From Spirochaetaceae bacterium (GTDB lineage: Bacteria; Spirochaetota; Spirochaetia; SZUA-6; Bin103): a stretch of 45,059 bases of DNA. A program made the position numbers and the translations under genes. Where the stretch lies: contig JAPPNY010000088.1 of assembly GCA_028818385.1 (NCBI GenBank), positions 1 through 45,059 on the forward strand, written 5' to 3'. How positions within the stretch are numbered: the first letter of the stretch is position 1; every line of letters starts with the position of its first letter. The notes beneath the pieces were generated by a model. It was given only the letters and a program-made list of their open reading frames with translations, did not search any database and was not told where the DNA came from. This document shows positions 7,320-15,582 of the stretch, piece by piece.

Positions 7320-8636
7320 TCAAGTGGCTTCGTTCGGTGGGTTCCATTCGACGGAGGGGTCGTAGTCGGGGTCGGGCGGTTCCTGCGGGGGGCGCTCGGC
7401 CTCGGGCACGTGGCGGAGATTGACGCGGATGCGGGTCCAGATCGAGTGGCGGCCGCGCATCGCGTCGACCAGGACGTCGTCGGGCTGGAGGCAGGCAGCC
7501 GCCTCGGGGTGGCGCGCGCGCCAGCGGTCCAGGCCGGCCTGAGCCTCCGCTTCCGTTTTCGCCTGTGCGATCACGATCAGCGGCATGGCCGAGCGGCGCC
7601 GACCGGTGGGCGAGGGGCCGCTGCGCCGGCGTGACGGGTTCACGCGGCGCGGCTCTCCCCGCTGCCGGGCGAAGTGCGGGGGCCAGGGCGCGTCGCCGCC
7701 CAGTCCCTCCGCCTCGTGGCGCGCGGAGACCTCCAGCAGCGACTCCAGCGATCCCGGGTGGGCGTCCATGCCGGCCGCCGGGTCGCCGGCCTCGCGCAGC
7801 CGCGCCGGCATGGTGCGCAGCGTGAAGTCGGCCGGGTCGCAGGCCGGCACCTCGTCCCAGGTGAGCGGGGCGGACACCATCGCCCGCTGGTTGGGGCGCA
7901 CCGAGTAGGCGGCGGCGATGGTGCGGTCCTTGGCGTTCTGGTTGTAGTCCAGGAACACGCCGACCCGTTCTTCCTTCCACCACTTGCTGGTGGCCAGGAC
8001 CGGGGCACGCCGCTCCACCTCGCGGGAGACGGCGAGCGCGGCCCGGCGCACCTCCGTGAAGCCCCAGCGGGGCTCGATGCGGGCGTAGATGTGCATGCCG
8101 CGCGACCCTGAGGTCTTCGGCCACCCGACCAGGCGGTTCTCCTCCAGCACCTCGCGCGCGACGGCGGCGACGCGGCGCACGTCCTCCCAAGGGACGCCCG
8201 GGCAGGGGTCCAGGTCGATGCGCAGCTCGTCCGGGTGCTCCATCGCGGTGGTGCGAACCGCGTGCGGGTTCAGGTCGATGTTGCCCAGGTTGGTCATCCA
8301 GGCGAGTTGCGCGGGCTCGGTGACCACCAGCTCGTGGGCGGTACGGCCGGACGGGAAGCGCAGCTCCACGGTCGGCACCCAGTCCGGGCGCTTGGCCGGA
8401 GCGCGTTTCTGGAAGAAGCCTTCGCCCGTGATGCCGTCCACGTAGCGCTTGAGGACGATGGGCCGGTCGTAGACGGCGCGCACGGCGCCCTCGGCTACCG
8501 CCAGGTAATAGCGGACCAGCTCCAGCTTGGTGATGCCCGCCTCCGGGAAGTAGACCTTGTCCGGGTTGGAGACGCGCACCTCGCGCCCGTCGACGTCGAG
8601 CGTCTCCGCCGGCGTCCTGCTCGCCACGGCGGACAC
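7320..8636 (-). CDS. LigD-type polymerase domain protein (archaeo-eukaryotic primase fold), NHEJ-associated
   Basis: A stand-alone PolDom protein of about 438 residues. The N-terminus VDGREVRVSNPDKVYFPEAG is the canonical opening of LigD polymerase domains. All catalytic pieces are visible: LRIDLDPCPGVPW (DxD metal pair), KTSGSRGMHIYARI (His) and VFLDYNQNAKDRTIAAAYSVRP (third Asp). It should add ribo- or deoxyribonucleotides at broken ends. Beyond the usual 300 residues is a C-terminal extension of about 130 with a Pro-rich end (PPQEPPDPDYDPSVEWNPP). I place the start at GTG 8636; GTG 8627 is also possible, since TAGTGT lies just before it. The open frame to 8972 is a shadow of PolX. Its likely partner is the LigC ligase at 991-2109. 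Confidence 0.88.
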   Translation of the reverse strand: MSAVASRTPAETLDVDGREVRVSNPDKVYFPEAGITKLELVRYYLAVAEGAVRAVYDRPIVLKRYVDGITGEGFFQKRAPAKRPDWVPTVELRFPSGRTAHELVVTEPAQLAWMTNLGNIDLNPHAVRTTAMEHPDELRIDLDPCPGVPWEDVRRVAAVAREVLEENRLVGWPKTSGSRGMHIYARIEPRWGFTEVRRAALAVSREVERRAPVLATSKWWKEERVGVFLDYNQNAKDRTIAAAYSVRPNQRAMVSAPLTWDEVPACDPADFTLRTMPARLREAGDPAAGMDAHPGSLESLLEVSARHEAEGLGGDAPWPPHFARQRGEPRRVNPSRRRSGPSPTGRRRSAMPLIVIAQAKTEAEAQAGLDRWRARHPEAAACLQPDDVLVDAMRGRHSIWTRIRVNLRHVPEAERPPQEPPDPDYDPSVEWNPPNEAT

Positions 8637-8674
8637 TATCGCCCAAAACGAGTCGCCTGTGGGCTCGGCTTTGG

Positions 8675-8680
8675 TAGGCT
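8675..8680 (+). promoter_or_regulatory. -10-like box (TAGGCT) for PolX
   Basis: TAGGCT sits 6 nt before GTG 8687, with no Shine-Dalgarno between. If it is the -10, the start at 8681 cannot be transcribed and translation begins leaderlessly at GTG 8687. Confidence 0.45.
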
Positions 8681-10411
8681 GTGCGCGTGCCGGAGTTGCA
8701 GGGCCTGGTTTCCGCGGACGCGATACTGGAGGCGCTGGACGAGTTGCGCACGCTGACCGTGCTCGACGACGGCGCTCAGTCCTTCCGGGCGCGCGCCTAC
8801 GGGAGGGCGCTCGCCGTCCTGCGCGACGGGGTGGGGGACGCGTTGCCGGCCATGACCGAGGCGGAGCTGGTGGCGCTGCCTGGCGTGGGCGCCACGATCG
8901 CGCGCAAGATCCGCGAGTACGTCGACACCGGCACGATGGCCAAGCTGGAGCGGCTGCGGGAGCGATATCCACCGGAGTATCAGCGGCTGGTGAGCATGCC
9001 GGGCGTCGGCCCGAAGACGCTTGCCCGCCTGCGTCGCGAGCTGGGCATCGACTCCCTCGACCGGCTGCAGCACGCTCTGGAAAGCGGCGCGGTCGACGCG
9101 CTGCAAGGGCTGGGCAAGGGCGTCAAGGCGGCGCTGGCGCGGGGCGAGCGGTTCCTGGTGGAGACGGGGCGCGACGCGTGGCCGATCGCGCGGGTCATGC
9201 CGGTCGCCGAGCGCATCGCTGCCGAGCTGGCTCAGATGGCCGGAGTGGAGCGGGTGCAGGTGTCGGGGGAGCTCCGTCGCCTGCTGCCGATGGTGCGCGA
9301 GGCTCGGCTGGTGGCCGGCGCTGCCGATCCGACGCCGGTGCTGCGCCGTTTCGCTGCGGTGCCGAATGCCCGCACTACCGAGGCCGATTCCCGAAGCGCC
9401 ACGATCGTCACCCACCGGGGCGTGCCGGTGCGGCTGGACATCGTGCCGCCGGACGGGTTCGCGGCCGCGCTGGTCTTGATCACGGGATCGCCGCGGCACC
9501 TAGAAGAGCTTGGCGCACGCGCCGCGGAGCGCGGGCTGCGCCTGGACCGTGAAGGCTTCACGGGCGAGGACGAGGCGGCGCTGTACGAACAACTGGGGCT
9601 GCCGCTGATCCCGCCGCCTGCGCGGGAGGGTACGGGCGAGGTCGCCGCCGCCGCGGCCGGACGCCTGCCGCCGCCGGTGACGCAGGCGGACATCAGGGGG
9701 GACCTGCACCTGCACACCGATCTTTCGGGGGACGGCGTGTCGACCCTCTCCGAGGTTGTCGCCGCGGCGCGGGCGCGCGGCTACGCGTACCTGGCGGTCA
9801 CCGACCATGCCGAGGCGATCGGCCGCAACGGCGCGAGCCGCGAGGGCCTGCTGGAGCAGCGCCGACGGCTCGCACGGGAGCAGGAGCGGCACCCCGACAT
9901 CCGGCTCCTGCACGGGGTCGAGCTCAACATCGCCCTTGACGGCGGCATGGACTACGACGCGGCGTTCCGGCACGGCTTCGACTGGTGCGTCGCGTCCATC
10001 CACTCCGGGTTCGAGCTGGACCGGGAGCGCCAGACCGAGCGCATCATCGCCGCGATGCGGGATCCTGCCGTGAATGTCGTCGGCCACCTCACCGGGCGCA
10101 TGATGGGCAAGCGGCCGGCCGTCGAGCTGGACTTCGAGCGGATCGTCGACGCCGCCGTCGCCACCGGCACGGCGATCGAGATCAACAGCGCGCTGCCGCG
10201 CCTCGATCCGGACGCGGCGCTGTTGCGGCAGGCGGCGCGGGCGGGCGTCACGTTCGTGATGAACACGGACGCCCATCACGTGCGGGAGTTCGACCGCATG
10301 CGCTGGGGGGTGCAGCTCGCGCAGGGGGGCTGGGTTCCGGCAGAGGCGATCGCCAACACCTGGCCGGCGGAGCGCTTCCTGTCCTGGGTGCGCGACGCCC
10401 GCGCCGGCTGA
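8681..10411 (+). CDS. PolX-family protein: degenerate DNA polymerase domain plus intact PHP phosphoesterase
   Basis: A 576-residue protein with bacterial PolX architecture. Residues 1-130 are the 8-kDa and helix-hairpin-helix region (ALPGVGATIARKI, MPGVGPKTLARL). Residues 150-320 are the palm/thumb. Residues 341-576 are a PHP domain. The palm keeps SGELRR (family GSxRR), but the GDxD catalytic pair is replaced by REAR. The third Asp of VDLRVVPP aligns with Arg in VRLDIVPP, so polymerase activity is probably lost. The PHP site looks complete: HLHTD, DG, TDHAE, GVELN, ASIHSGF, VGHLTGR, NTDAHH. It may act as a 3'-5' exonuclease or phosphodiesterase. Starts GTG 8681 or 8687 are possible. It is divergent from the PolDom gene and followed after 8 nt by a transporter. 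Confidence 0.88.
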   Translation: MRVPELQGLVSADAILEALDELRTLTVLDDGAQSFRARAYGRALAVLRDGVGDALPAMTEAELVALPGVGATIARKIREYVDTGTMAKLERLRERYPPEYQRLVSMPGVGPKTLARLRRELGIDSLDRLQHALESGAVDALQGLGKGVKAALARGERFLVETGRDAWPIARVMPVAERIAAELAQMAGVERVQVSGELRRLLPMVREARLVAGAADPTPVLRRFAAVPNARTTEADSRSATIVTHRGVPVRLDIVPPDGFAAALVLITGSPRHLEELGARAAERGLRLDREGFTGEDEAALYEQLGLPLIPPPAREGTGEVAAAAAGRLPPPVTQADIRGDLHLHTDLSGDGVSTLSEVVAAARARGYAYLAVTDHAEAIGRNGASREGLLEQRRRLAREQERHPDIRLLHGVELNIALDGGMDYDAAFRHGFDWCVASIHSGFELDRERQTERIIAAMRDPAVNVVGHLTGRMMGKRPAVELDFERIVDAAVATGTAIEINSALPRLDPDAALLRQAARAGVTFVMNTDAHHVREFDRMRWGVQLAQGGWVPAEAIANTWPAERFLSWVRDARAG

Positions 10412-10419
10412 CCGAGACC

Positions 10420-11709
10420 ATGCGGGACAGATTCAGCCGCGGCGAGCGCAGTTGGGTTCTGTACGACGTGGCCAACTCCGCCTACTCGCTGGCGGTCACC
10501 ACCGCGGTGTTCCCGCTGTTCTTCAAGACCGAGATCGCCGCCGGGGTGCCGGGCGCCACCTCCACGGCGTGGTTGGCGTTCGCTAACAGCCTGTTCACGC
10601 TGGTGGTGGCCGTGCTGGCGACGGGACTCGGCCCCATGGGCGACTACGAGGGACGCAAGAAGCGGTTCTTCGCATCGTTCTTCGTGCTGGGGGTGACCGC
10701 CACCGGCGCGATCGCCTTCGCCGTCACCGGCCGGCCGCTGGCCGCCCTGGCGCTGTACGTCGTGTCCGGCATCGGCTTCGCGGGCGCCAACGTCTTCTAC
10801 GACGCGTTCCTGACCGACGTGAGCCCGCCGGAGCGCATGGACCGGGTGTCCTCCGCCGGCTTCGCCTGGGGGTACGTGGGCGGCTCGCTGCCGTTCGTCG
10901 TGGCCATGGCGGTGATGATGGGCCTGCCGCAGCTCGGGTTGAGCATCGAAGGATGGGGAGTACGGATCGCGTTCCTGATCGCGGCGCTGTGGTGGCTGGC
11001 GTTCACGGTGCCGATGCTCCGGCACGTGCGGCAGGTCCACTTCCTGCCCGCAGCCGGGCGCGGCGTCATCGACGCCTTCCGCGACGGGATCGGTCGAGTG
11101 GCGAACGTGGTGCGGGAGATCCGCCGCTACCGCACGGTGATGCTGTTCCTGCTGGCCTATTTCTTCTACATCGATGGCGTCGGCACCGTCATCAAGCTGG
11201 CGACCGCCTACGGCACGGACATCGGGATGTCGGCGCAGACGGTGCTGGTGGTGCTGCTGGTCGTCCAGTTCGTGGCATTCCCGTGCACGCTGCTGTTCGG
11301 CAGGCTCGCCGCGCTCACCTCGCCGCGGACCATGCTGCTGGCCGGCATCGGGGTCTACATCGTGGTGACCGCGCTGGCGTTCGCGATCCCGCGACTGCCC
11401 GTGCCGGCGCAGGTGCCGACGTTCTGGGCGATCGCGCTGCTGGTCGGCACCTCGCAGGGCGGCATCCAGGCGCTGTCCCGCTCCTACTACGCGCGGCTGA
11501 TCCCGGCCGACTCGGCCGCCGAATTCTTCGGCTTCTACAACATATTCGGGAAGTTCGCGGCGATCCTGGGACCGCTGCTGGTCGGCGTGTTCGCGCAGCT
11601 CACCGGCGACACCAGCACCGGCGTGCTCAGCCTGGTGGTGCTGTTCGCGATCGGCGGCGTGCTGCTGCTGCGCGTGCCGGCGGTGCCGGAAGACGCCCGG
11701 ATCCGCTGA
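10420..11709 (+). CDS. UMF1-family (Atg22-like) MFS transporter
   Basis: A 429-residue integral membrane protein with about 12 hydrophobic helices. It begins SWVLYDVANSAYSLAVTTAV, the strongly diagnostic N-terminus of the UMF1/Atg22-like branch of the MFS. Loop 2-3 GDYEGRKKRFF is the usual MFS cytoplasmic signature, and GTSQGGIQALSRSYYARLIP in the C-terminal half is also typical. Atg22 exports amino acids from vacuoles in yeast; bacterial members are uncharacterised, so the substrate is unknown. The ATG is 8 nt after the PolX stop, so the two are probably cotranscribed, though no functional link is evident. Confidence 0.87.
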   Translation: MRDRFSRGERSWVLYDVANSAYSLAVTTAVFPLFFKTEIAAGVPGATSTAWLAFANSLFTLVVAVLATGLGPMGDYEGRKKRFFASFFVLGVTATGAIAFAVTGRPLAALALYVVSGIGFAGANVFYDAFLTDVSPPERMDRVSSAGFAWGYVGGSLPFVVAMAVMMGLPQLGLSIEGWGVRIAFLIAALWWLAFTVPMLRHVRQVHFLPAAGRGVIDAFRDGIGRVANVVREIRRYRTVMLFLLAYFFYIDGVGTVIKLATAYGTDIGMSAQTVLVVLLVVQFVAFPCTLLFGRLAALTSPRTMLLAGIGVYIVVTALAFAIPRLPVPAQVPTFWAIALLVGTSQGGIQALSRSYYARLIPADSAAEFFGFYNIFGKFAAILGPLLVGVFAQLTGDTSTGVLSLVVLFAIGGVLLLRVPAVPEDARIR

Positions 11710-11730
11710 CGACGATCCGCGGGAGGCGCC

Positions 11731-12654
11731 CTACAGGCCGTCCTTCCGGTACGTGCTCCCGGTCTCGATGACGGAGAATCCCATCGCTTCGTGGAAACGG
11801 GCTGCGTCCGGGTCCGGGAGGAACACCTGCAGCAGCGCATCCGTGCCGCCCCGTTCCGCGTGCGCCCGCATCTGTTCCCGCACCAGTCGGCGGCCGATCC
11901 CCCGCCGGCGATGCGACTCGGCGACCTCGATCCATTCGACCATCATCCAGCGCCGGTACTCGGGGTGATCGGCGACGTGGCGGCTCAACCCCCACGCCAG
12001 GCACTCGCCGACCTGCCGGCCCCCGACGCGGGCGACGAGCTCCCACTCCGGTACTTCCGGATCCTCCCGCCACTCCAGGGTCAGACCGTCTATGTCCGCC
12101 GGGGGGCCATCGTGAAGGTCGGTGAGCCGCGCATGCATCATGGCTGACTGCGATGTGACCTCGAATCCGCGGTCTTCGAGGCCCGCGCCGAGATAGGTCC
12201 AGGACGCCGGCACGCCGTACCGGGCCGGGCATACGCTGCAGACGTCACCGGCTGTGATGCGGCGACATCCCAGGCGCGCCGCCCGTCTGCACGCCGCTTC
12301 GAGCAGGGTGCGGAGGCCACCTTCGGACTCAGGATCGGACAGCAGCCACAGGAGTTCGGCCTCATCGCGGCCGTCGCCCCGCAATCGACCGTCGGACCAG
12401 CGTGGATCGCTTCGTTCAGGCAGCCACAGGGCCGCGGCGGCGACGAGTCGCTCGCGGTCCATGACGCACATGGTCTCCGTCGTTCCGGGCCGCGGCTCCT
12501 CGCGGAAGTAGGGCCCATACTGCAAGGGGTCGCGCAGTACCGAAGCCAACTGGCGCTCGGTGAGCTCCCAGCCGGGCGTCAGCAGACCAAGATGCCGGTT
12601 CGCCAGCCTTGCGAGATCAGGCAGCAACCTGTCCCGATACTCCACGGTCTGCAC
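11731..12654 (-). CDS. GNAT-family acetyltransferase with two GNAT-like halves
   Basis: A 307-residue protein. The C-terminal half (about 185-300) is a clear GNAT domain: WMMVEWIEVAESHRRRGIGR contains the acetyl-CoA loop RRRGIG, and DAARFHEAMGFSVIETGSTY is the C-terminal signature. The N-terminal half has MCVMDRERLVAAAALWLP and EGGLRTLLEAACRRAARLG, consistent with a second, degenerate GNAT fold. The start is GTG 12654, chosen because AGGAGG lies about 8 nt upstream; the open frame continues to 13002, but that part is a shadow of DUF309. The substrate is unknown. It lies 11 nt after the DUF309 gene in the same direction. Confidence 0.82.
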   Translation of the reverse strand: MQTVEYRDRLLPDLARLANRHLGLLTPGWELTERQLASVLRDPLQYGPYFREEPRPGTTETMCVMDRERLVAAAALWLPERSDPRWSDGRLRGDGRDEAELLWLLSDPESEGGLRTLLEAACRRAARLGCRRITAGDVCSVCPARYGVPASWTYLGAGLEDRGFEVTSQSAMMHARLTDLHDGPPADIDGLTLEWREDPEVPEWELVARVGGRQVGECLAWGLSRHVADHPEYRRWMMVEWIEVAESHRRRGIGRRLVREQMRAHAERGGTDALLQVFLPDPDAARFHEAMGFSVIETGSTYRKDGL

Positions 12655-12665
12655 GCGCGTTCCTC

Positions 12666-13049
12666 CTATTCTTCGATCCCCGGCTTGAAGCGCCAGTCGA
12701 ACGAGCCGCCGTTCTCCCGTGCGTGGCGGGCGCAGCGATCGCAGTCCGCGGCCAGCGCGGGGGTGTCGATCCCGCGGCATCGCTCGGGCGCTCGCGCCAG
12801 GTTCGAGCGAGCCTTGCCGAGGTTCTTGCGCACGCCGGCCATGTTGCCCTGCTCGGCCTTCACCATCGCCGCGGCCACCTGGATGACCGCCCGCAGGAAG
12901 ACGCCCTCTTCCGAGTGCTTTCTGCGCAGCCAGAGCGCCTCCCACGCCTCGTGCGCGTGCCAGTGATCGCCGGCCGCGTAGAGCCTCAGGCCGCGCGTCC
13001 ACGCGTCGTCATCCGCGTTCGGTGCGTCATCAGTGACCGGATCGTTCAT
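12666..13049 (-). CDS. DUF309-domain protein
   Basis: A 127-residue, all-helical protein. The conserved DUF309 motif is present: [20 protein letters not shown] (HxxHExWE). [21 protein letters not shown] then matches the family's GLIQxAAAxxH helix, and the next helix is [14 protein letters not shown]. The family has no known function, though the conserved His/Glu pattern suggests metal or nucleotide binding. It is the first gene of a minus-strand pair with the GNAT protein. On its own strand a TACCAT box overlaps the mmsA -10, giving back-to-back promoters. Two Cys (DCDRCARH) near the C-terminus might bind metal. Confidence 0.8.
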   Translation of the reverse strand: MNDPVTDDAPNADDDAWTRGLRLYAAGDHWHAHEAWEALWLRRKHSEEGVFLRAVIQVAAAMVKAEQGNMAGVRKNLGKARSNLARAPERCRGIDTPALAADCDRCARHARENGGSFDWRFKPGIEE

Positions 13050-13064
13050 CTGCCCGTGTCGCGC

Positions 13065-13074
13065 ATGGTACCGT
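13065..13074. promoter_or_regulatory. Overlapping divergent -10 boxes centred on GGTACC
   Basis: On the plus strand TACCGT (13069-13074) lies 7 nt before mmsA ATG 13082. On the minus strand TACCAT (13070-13065) lies 15 nt before DUF309 ATG 13049. The two share the palindromic core GGTACC (13067-13072), so only one of the two promoters can be occupied at a time. No Shine-Dalgarno precedes mmsA. Confidence 0.5.
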
Positions 13075-13081
13075 CGGCGGG

Positions 13082-14551
13082 ATGACTACGGCACTGAATC
13101 ACGTCGGCGGCGGATGGCAGCGGTCCGGGGGCGCCGACCTCCTGGATGTCCACAACCCCGCGACGGCCGCGGCGATCGGCCGTGTCGTGCTGTCGTCTTC
13201 GGACGACCTGGACGCGGCAGTGGAGGCCGCCACGGCGGCCGCCCGCGAGTGGCGCAACACGCCGGTGGAGGACCGCATCCAGCCGCTGTTCCGGCTCAAG
13301 GCGCTGATGGACGAGCGCACCGACGAGCTGGCGCGCATCATCACCGAGGAGAACGGCAAGACGCTGGCCGAGTCGGTGGGCGAGCTGAAGCGCGCGATCG
13401 AGAACGTGGAGGTGGCGTGCGGCACGCCGACGCTGATGCAGGGCGACTTCCTGGAGGACGTGGCCTCAGGCATCGACGAGCTGATGGTCCGGCAGCCGGT
13501 CGGCGTGTGCGCGATCGTCTGCCCGTTCAACTTTCCCGCGATGATCCCGTTCTGGTTCTTCCCGTACGCGGTCGCGTGCGGCAACACCTGCATCATCAAG
13601 CCGTCCGAGCGCACGCCGCTGACCATGCGCGCCGTGTTCGAGCTCCTGGAGGAGGCGGGGTTCCCGCCCGGCGTGGCCAACTTGGTCAACGGCGACCGCG
13701 GCGTCGTCGACGCGATCCTGGAGCATCCGGGGATCAGGGCGGTGAGCTTCGTCGGCTCCACGCCGGTCGCCCGGCACGTGTACGCGACCGCGTCAGCGGC
13801 CGGCAAGCGCGTGCAGGCGCAGGGCGGCGCCAAGAATCCGATCGTCGTGCTTCCGGACGCCGACATCGACGCGACGTGCACGATCGCGGCGGACAGCGCC
13901 TTCGGCTGCGCCGGGCAGCGCTGCCTGGCCGCCTCGCTGGCGATCACGGTGGGCGAAGCCGCCGACCCGTTCGCCGACGCGATGGGGCAGATCGCCAACA
14001 CGCGGGTGGTCGGCAACGGCCTGGACGACGGCGTCGAGATGGGGCCGGTGATCACCCGGGAGAGCCGCAGCCGGATCGAGGGGCTGATCGGCACCGCCGC
14101 AGGCGAGGGGGCTCGCGTCGTCGTCGACGGCCGCGGCCGCACGGTCGACGGCCACGCCGGCGGATCGTTCGTGGGACCGACGCTGTTGCGCGGCGTGCCG
14201 CCGGCAGGCACCGTGGCCGGAACCGAGATCTTCGGACCGGTGCTCGGCGTGATGGAGGTGGCCGACGTCGACGAGGCGATCCGCCTGGTGAACAGCGGAC
14301 GCTACGGCAACATGGCGTGCCTGTTCACCCGCAGCGGCTCCGCCGCCCGGCGCTTCCGGCACGAGGCGGACGTCGGCAACATCGGCATCAACCTGGGCGT
14401 GGCGGCTCCCATGGCGTTCTTCCCGTTCTCGGGTTGGCGCGACAGCTTCTTCGGCACCCTGCACGGCCAGGGCAAGCACGCCATCGAGTTCTTCACGCAG
14501 ACCAAGGTGGTCGTCGAGCGCTGGCCGGAGGGCTGGTCACGGCGGTTCTGA
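13082..14551 (+). CDS. mmsA: Methylmalonate-semialdehyde dehydrogenase (CoA-acylating)
   Basis: A 489-residue aldehyde dehydrogenase of the MmsA/IolA group. These convert (methyl)malonate semialdehyde, NAD+ and CoA to propionyl- or acetyl-CoA plus CO2, in valine or inositol breakdown. Diagnostic segments: [17 protein letters not shown], where general ALDHs have [16 protein letters not shown] for NAD binding; [20 protein letters not shown]; the active-site loop [15 protein letters not shown] with catalytic Cys; and the C-terminal [20 protein letters not shown], very typical of MmsA. No valine or inositol genes are nearby. A PhyH dioxygenase follows 8 nt later and a NIPSNAP gene after it. Expression is probably leaderless from TACCGT. 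Confidence 0.92.
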   Translation: MTTALNHVGGGWQRSGGADLLDVHNPATAAAIGRVVLSSSDDLDAAVEAATAAAREWRNTPVEDRIQPLFRLKALMDERTDELARIITEENGKTLAESVGELKRAIENVEVACGTPTLMQGDFLEDVASGIDELMVRQPVGVCAIVCPFNFPAMIPFWFFPYAVACGNTCIIKPSERTPLTMRAVFELLEEAGFPPGVANLVNGDRGVVDAILEHPGIRAVSFVGSTPVARHVYATASAAGKRVQAQGGAKNPIVVLPDADIDATCTIAADSAFGCAGQRCLAASLAITVGEAADPFADAMGQIANTRVVGNGLDDGVEMGPVITRESRSRIEGLIGTAAGEGARVVVDGRGRTVDGHAGGSFVGPTLLRGVPPAGTVAGTEIFGPVLGVMEVADVDEAIRLVNSGRYGNMACLFTRSGSAARRFRHEADVGNIGINLGVAAPMAFFPFSGWRDSFFGTLHGQGKHAIEFFTQTKVVVERWPEGWSRRF

Positions 14552-14559
14552 GGCGCGAT

Positions 14560-15243
14560 ATGAGCAAAACCGACGCCGCGGCGTTTCAGCGGGACGGGTA
14601 CCTGCTGGTGCGCGGCATGTGGTCCGCGGAGCAGGCGCGCGCCATTCGCGCGACGGTGGCGCGAGTGCTCGCCGACGGCATCGACCAGACCGGCGTGCTC
14701 GTGCTCGGGCCGGAGCGCGCGCCGCAGGACTTGCTGCGGGTCTGCACCGGGGATCCCATGCGGGCGGCGGTGCGGGCGATCATCGGGCCGAAGGTGGAGT
14801 TCCTGAGCGTCAAGCCGGTGGTCAAGACGTCCTGCATCACCGCGGCGTCTCCCTGGCACCAGGACTGGCCCTACTGGAAGGGAGCGCACAAGGTGTCGGC
14901 CTGGATCGCGCTGGATCCCGCGGAGATCGACAACGGCTGCCTGCGCGTGGTGGCCGGGTCTCACGCCCGTGCCTGGGACCATCACCGGGACCACGGCCCC
15001 GAAGGGTTCGGCAACCGCGTGTCGGAGGAGGACGTGGCCGCGGCGTTCGGCGCCGCCGCGCTGCGGTCCGTGCCGATGGCCGCCGGTGACGCGCTGTTCT
15101 TCCACGACCGTCTGCTGCACGGCTCCCACCCGAACGTCAGCGGACGTGACCGCTGGGCGCTGATCCCGACCTATCGCGACGCGTCGGTGCCGGACGACCA
15201 CACGCTGCCGGAGCTCTGGCGGGCGCCGATCACGCTGGGATAG
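14560..15243 (+). CDS. Phytanoyl-CoA dioxygenase (PhyH)-family Fe(II)/2-oxoglutarate oxygenase
   Basis: A 227-residue double-stranded beta-helix oxygenase. The iron-binding HxD is H100-Q-D102 in SPWHQDWPYWK. The distal His lies in FFHDRLLHGSHPN (about H187), and a later Arg (SGRDRWALI) should bind 2-oxoglutarate. DNGCLRVVAGSHARAW is the family's conserved core strand pair. The family hydroxylates fatty acyl-CoA and many small natural products; the substrate here is unknown. ATG 14560 is 8 nt after the mmsA stop. Its TAG stop forms the start of the TAGCAT box before the next gene. Confidence 0.87.
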   Translation: MSKTDAAAFQRDGYLLVRGMWSAEQARAIRATVARVLADGIDQTGVLVLGPERAPQDLLRVCTGDPMRAAVRAIIGPKVEFLSVKPVVKTSCITAASPWHQDWPYWKGAHKVSAWIALDPAEIDNGCLRVVAGSHARAWDHHRDHGPEGFGNRVSEEDVAAAFGAAALRSVPMAAGDALFFHDRLLHGSHPNVSGRDRWALIPTYRDASVPDDHTLPELWRAPITLG

Positions 15244-15246
15244 CAT
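15241..15246 (+). promoter_or_regulatory. -10-like box (TAGCAT) before the NIPSNAP gene
   Basis: TAGCAT lies 8 nt before ATG 15255 and includes the TAG stop codon of the PhyH gene. There is no Shine-Dalgarno. This suggests an internal leaderless promoter in addition to read-through. Confidence 0.4.
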
Positions 15247-15254
15247 CACCGGCC

Positions 15255-15578
15255 ATGGCCTTTTACGAGATTCGACGGTACGAAGTCGCAGCCGGCAAGA
15301 TGGACGAATGGCTGAGCCTCATGGAGGGGACGATCATCCCGTTCCAGGTGGCGCGTGGCATGGTGATCGCCGGCAGCTTCCGGGGCGAGGAGGACGACAC
15401 CACCTACATCTGGATCCGCCGCTTCGAGTCGGAAGCGGAGCGGGAGCGCCTCTACGAGGCGGTGTACGAGGACGAGGAGTGGAAGGAGAAGATCAGCCCC
15501 CTCGCGGGTGAGCTGATCAACCGGGACACCATACAGGTGACCCGCGTCACGCCCACGTCACGTTCCGTGCTGCAGTAG
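15255..15578 (+). CDS. NIPSNAP-family protein
   Basis: A 107-residue alpha/beta-barrel (ferredoxin-like dimeric) protein. It opens MAFYEIRRYEVAAGKMDEWL, the NIPSNAP hallmark (YElR.Y....GK...w). It continues with VIAGSFRGEEDDTTYIWIRR and FESEAERERLYEAVYEDEEW, again typical, where the Trp/Tyr-rich strand faces the dimer barrel. Bacterial members are uncharacterised but often lie beside oxidative catabolic genes, as here after MmsA and PhyH. It is convergent with the permease gene, whose stop is 5 nt away. Confidence 0.87.
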   Translation: MAFYEIRRYEVAAGKMDEWLSLMEGTIIPFQVARGMVIAGSFRGEEDDTTYIWIRRFESEAERERLYEAVYEDEEWKEKISPLAGELINRDTIQVTRVTPTSRSVLQ

Positions 15579-15582
15579 CGGA

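Noticed and set aside
7295..7323. TTGACA as -35 of the AbrB/PIN pair
   Set aside because: The hexamer is perfect, but at 17 nt the only -10 candidate is AACACT, so I do not list it as a promoter.
13033..14559. Plus-strand frame upstream of the PhyH start
   Set aside because: It is out of phase with mmsA and Arg/Gly-rich; only the part from ATG 14560 is a gene.
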